A DNA stretch of 64,000 bases from an uncultured Synergistales bacterium. GTDB taxonomy: Bacteria > Synergistota > Synergistia > Synergistales > Aminobacteriaceae. Position 1 is the stretch's first letter, and every line of letters begins with the position of its first letter. Positions 63,491-64,000 of this stretch are shown in pieces. A program made the translations under genes and the position numbers. Location of the stretch: the NCBI GenBank assembly GCA_905235735.1, contig CAJOMU010000003.1:1-64000 (forward strand). Direction: 5' to 3'. The notes under the pieces are model-generated. The model saw only the letters and a program-made list of their open reading frames with translations, did not search any database and was not told the origin of the DNA.

Positions 63491-63769
63491 TTACTTCCTT
63501 TCTGGTCTGTTATCCTCGTAATGTCCTTTACAAGAAGAAATTACGACGATACCATTTTTTTCACGATATATTATTCTGTTTTCTGAATCAATTCGCCTAC
63601 TCCACCAGCCCGAAAGATTTCCGACTAAAGGCTCAGGTTTTCCGATTCCGACACAAAGATTACGCTGAATGTCTTTGAGCAGAGAGTTAATTTTCTTCAA
63701 CGTTTTCTTGTCTTCATTCTGCCATTCAAGATATTGCTCCCAAGCCTTTGCGTCCCATAAGATATCCAT
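63491..63769 (-). CDS. yoeB: YoeB/Txe-family mRNA interferase toxin, second copy
   Basis: A 92-residue RelE-superfamily toxin. The functional residues are conserved at the same positions as in E. coli YoeB: E46 (GKPEPL), R65 (NRIIYR), H83 and Y84 (KGHYED). By hand alignment about 51 of 86 positions match the YoeB at 13890-14159. It follows its RelB partner by 6 bp and precedes purD by 6 bp, so read-through of toxin transcription into purine genes is likely unless a promoter intervenes. Confidence 0.9.
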   Translation of the reverse strand: MDILWDAKAWEQYLEWQNEDKKTLKKINSLLKDIQRNLCVGIGKPEPLVGNLSGWWSRRIDSENRIIYREKNGIVVISSCKGHYEDNRPERK

Positions 63770-63775
63770 GAATTT

Positions 63776-64000
63776 TTAGACTTCTATGAGTTCATGCTTT
63801 TCGAGTTTTGCTTTTCCGCTGTCGATCTCCGAAGTAATTTCTTTGAGATATTCGAGGTTATTTTTGGAGTAGAATGGATCATTTGCGAAATTTTTTGCCA
63901 ACTGATTAAACGCCTCTGCAACGCTAATCCCCAAAGTTCTGCATATGTCTTCAATTTTTCGTTTGATGCTTGATTCAATTTCAAATGTTACGACTTCTGT
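63776..64000 (-). CDS. relB: RelB/DinJ-family antitoxin, 5' end beyond window
   Basis: The visible C-terminal 74 codons read TEVVTFEIESSIKRKIEDIC, then RTLGISVAEAFNQLAKNFA, then a helical tail ending HELIEV. The ribbon-helix-helix start (TFEIESSIKRKIEDI) and the following helix match RelB/DinJ antitoxins. A different overlapping frame on this strand is longer from an ATG but has no family match. The start codon lies to the right of the window. It is the antitoxin for the YoeB at 63491-63769. Confidence 0.8.
   Translation of the reverse strand, partial: TEVVTFEIESSIKRKIEDICRTLGISVAEAFNQLAKNFANDPFYSKNNLEYLKEITSEIDSGKAKLEKHELIEV

Noticed and set aside
63784-63984. Minus-strand 66-residue frame at the right edge starting from an ATG
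   Set aside because: It is a shadow of the RelB reading frame, which runs off the window and matches antitoxin sequence.

Overview
The window looks like the chromosome of a member of the Synergistota (Synergistetes). Two secreted proteins (at 11660-13465 and 29589-35402) end in a Ser/Gly-rich stretch, a Cys, a hydrophobic run and a basic tail, the pattern of the Synergist-CTERM sorting signal. A TamB-type protein (3145-7206) points to a diderm envelope. CsaB next to a DUF5693-type membrane protein, and a clostridial-type single-chain PurL, fit the same group. The DNA is AT-leaning and gene-dense, with many 1-4 bp overlaps, and GTG or TTG starts are common. No tRNA, rRNA, CRISPR array or complete insertion sequence was seen.

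Layout. 1-7206: a partial teichoic-acid-type glycerophosphotransferase, topA, and divergent tamB. 7211-13465 (minus strand): a small-protein/membrane-protein pair, ychF, an L,D-transpeptidase, a K+(Na+)/H+ antiporter and a surface protein. 13539-20145: a RelB/YoeB module followed by the lysine/diaminopimelate operon dapA-dapB-dapH-N-acetyl-DAP deacetylase-lysC-dapF. 20193-27835: glutamate dehydrogenase, a hotdog thioesterase, plsY, a degenerate RelA/SpoT-like protein, csaB, a DUF5693-type protein and tmcAL. 27882-29588: an Rpn/YhgA-type PD-(D/E)XK protein whose C-terminal module has its own internal start and is duplicated downstream, then a 488 bp leader region. 29589-35402: a 1937-residue surface protein.

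35529-44703: a Fic protein followed by a tightly overlapping histidine-cobalamin run (hisH, hisA, hisF, hisIE, PHP histidinol phosphatase, cbiF, cbiG, a HicBA-like toxin-antitoxin pair, cbiC, cbiD, cbiET). 44744-55370: an apparently circularly permuted amino-acid-binding protein, a ThrE-type exporter, AbgT with an M20 amidohydrolase, a CDF metal exporter, a CitG-like protein, a mannitol-dehydrogenase-family oxidoreductase, a DUF362 protein and a permease. 55380-64000 (minus strand): a partial RelB plus YoeB, then purD, purL and a 1021-residue protein combining Sm-like, cold-shock-like and HEPN-like segments.

The most notable items are four: the 1021-residue putative RNA-targeting protein after purL; the gene-within-gene Rpn arrangement with a duplicated C-terminal module; the permuted solute-binding protein; and the toxin-antitoxin pair inside the cobalamin genes. 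All functional calls come from reading the sequence and remembered family motifs; no database search was run.
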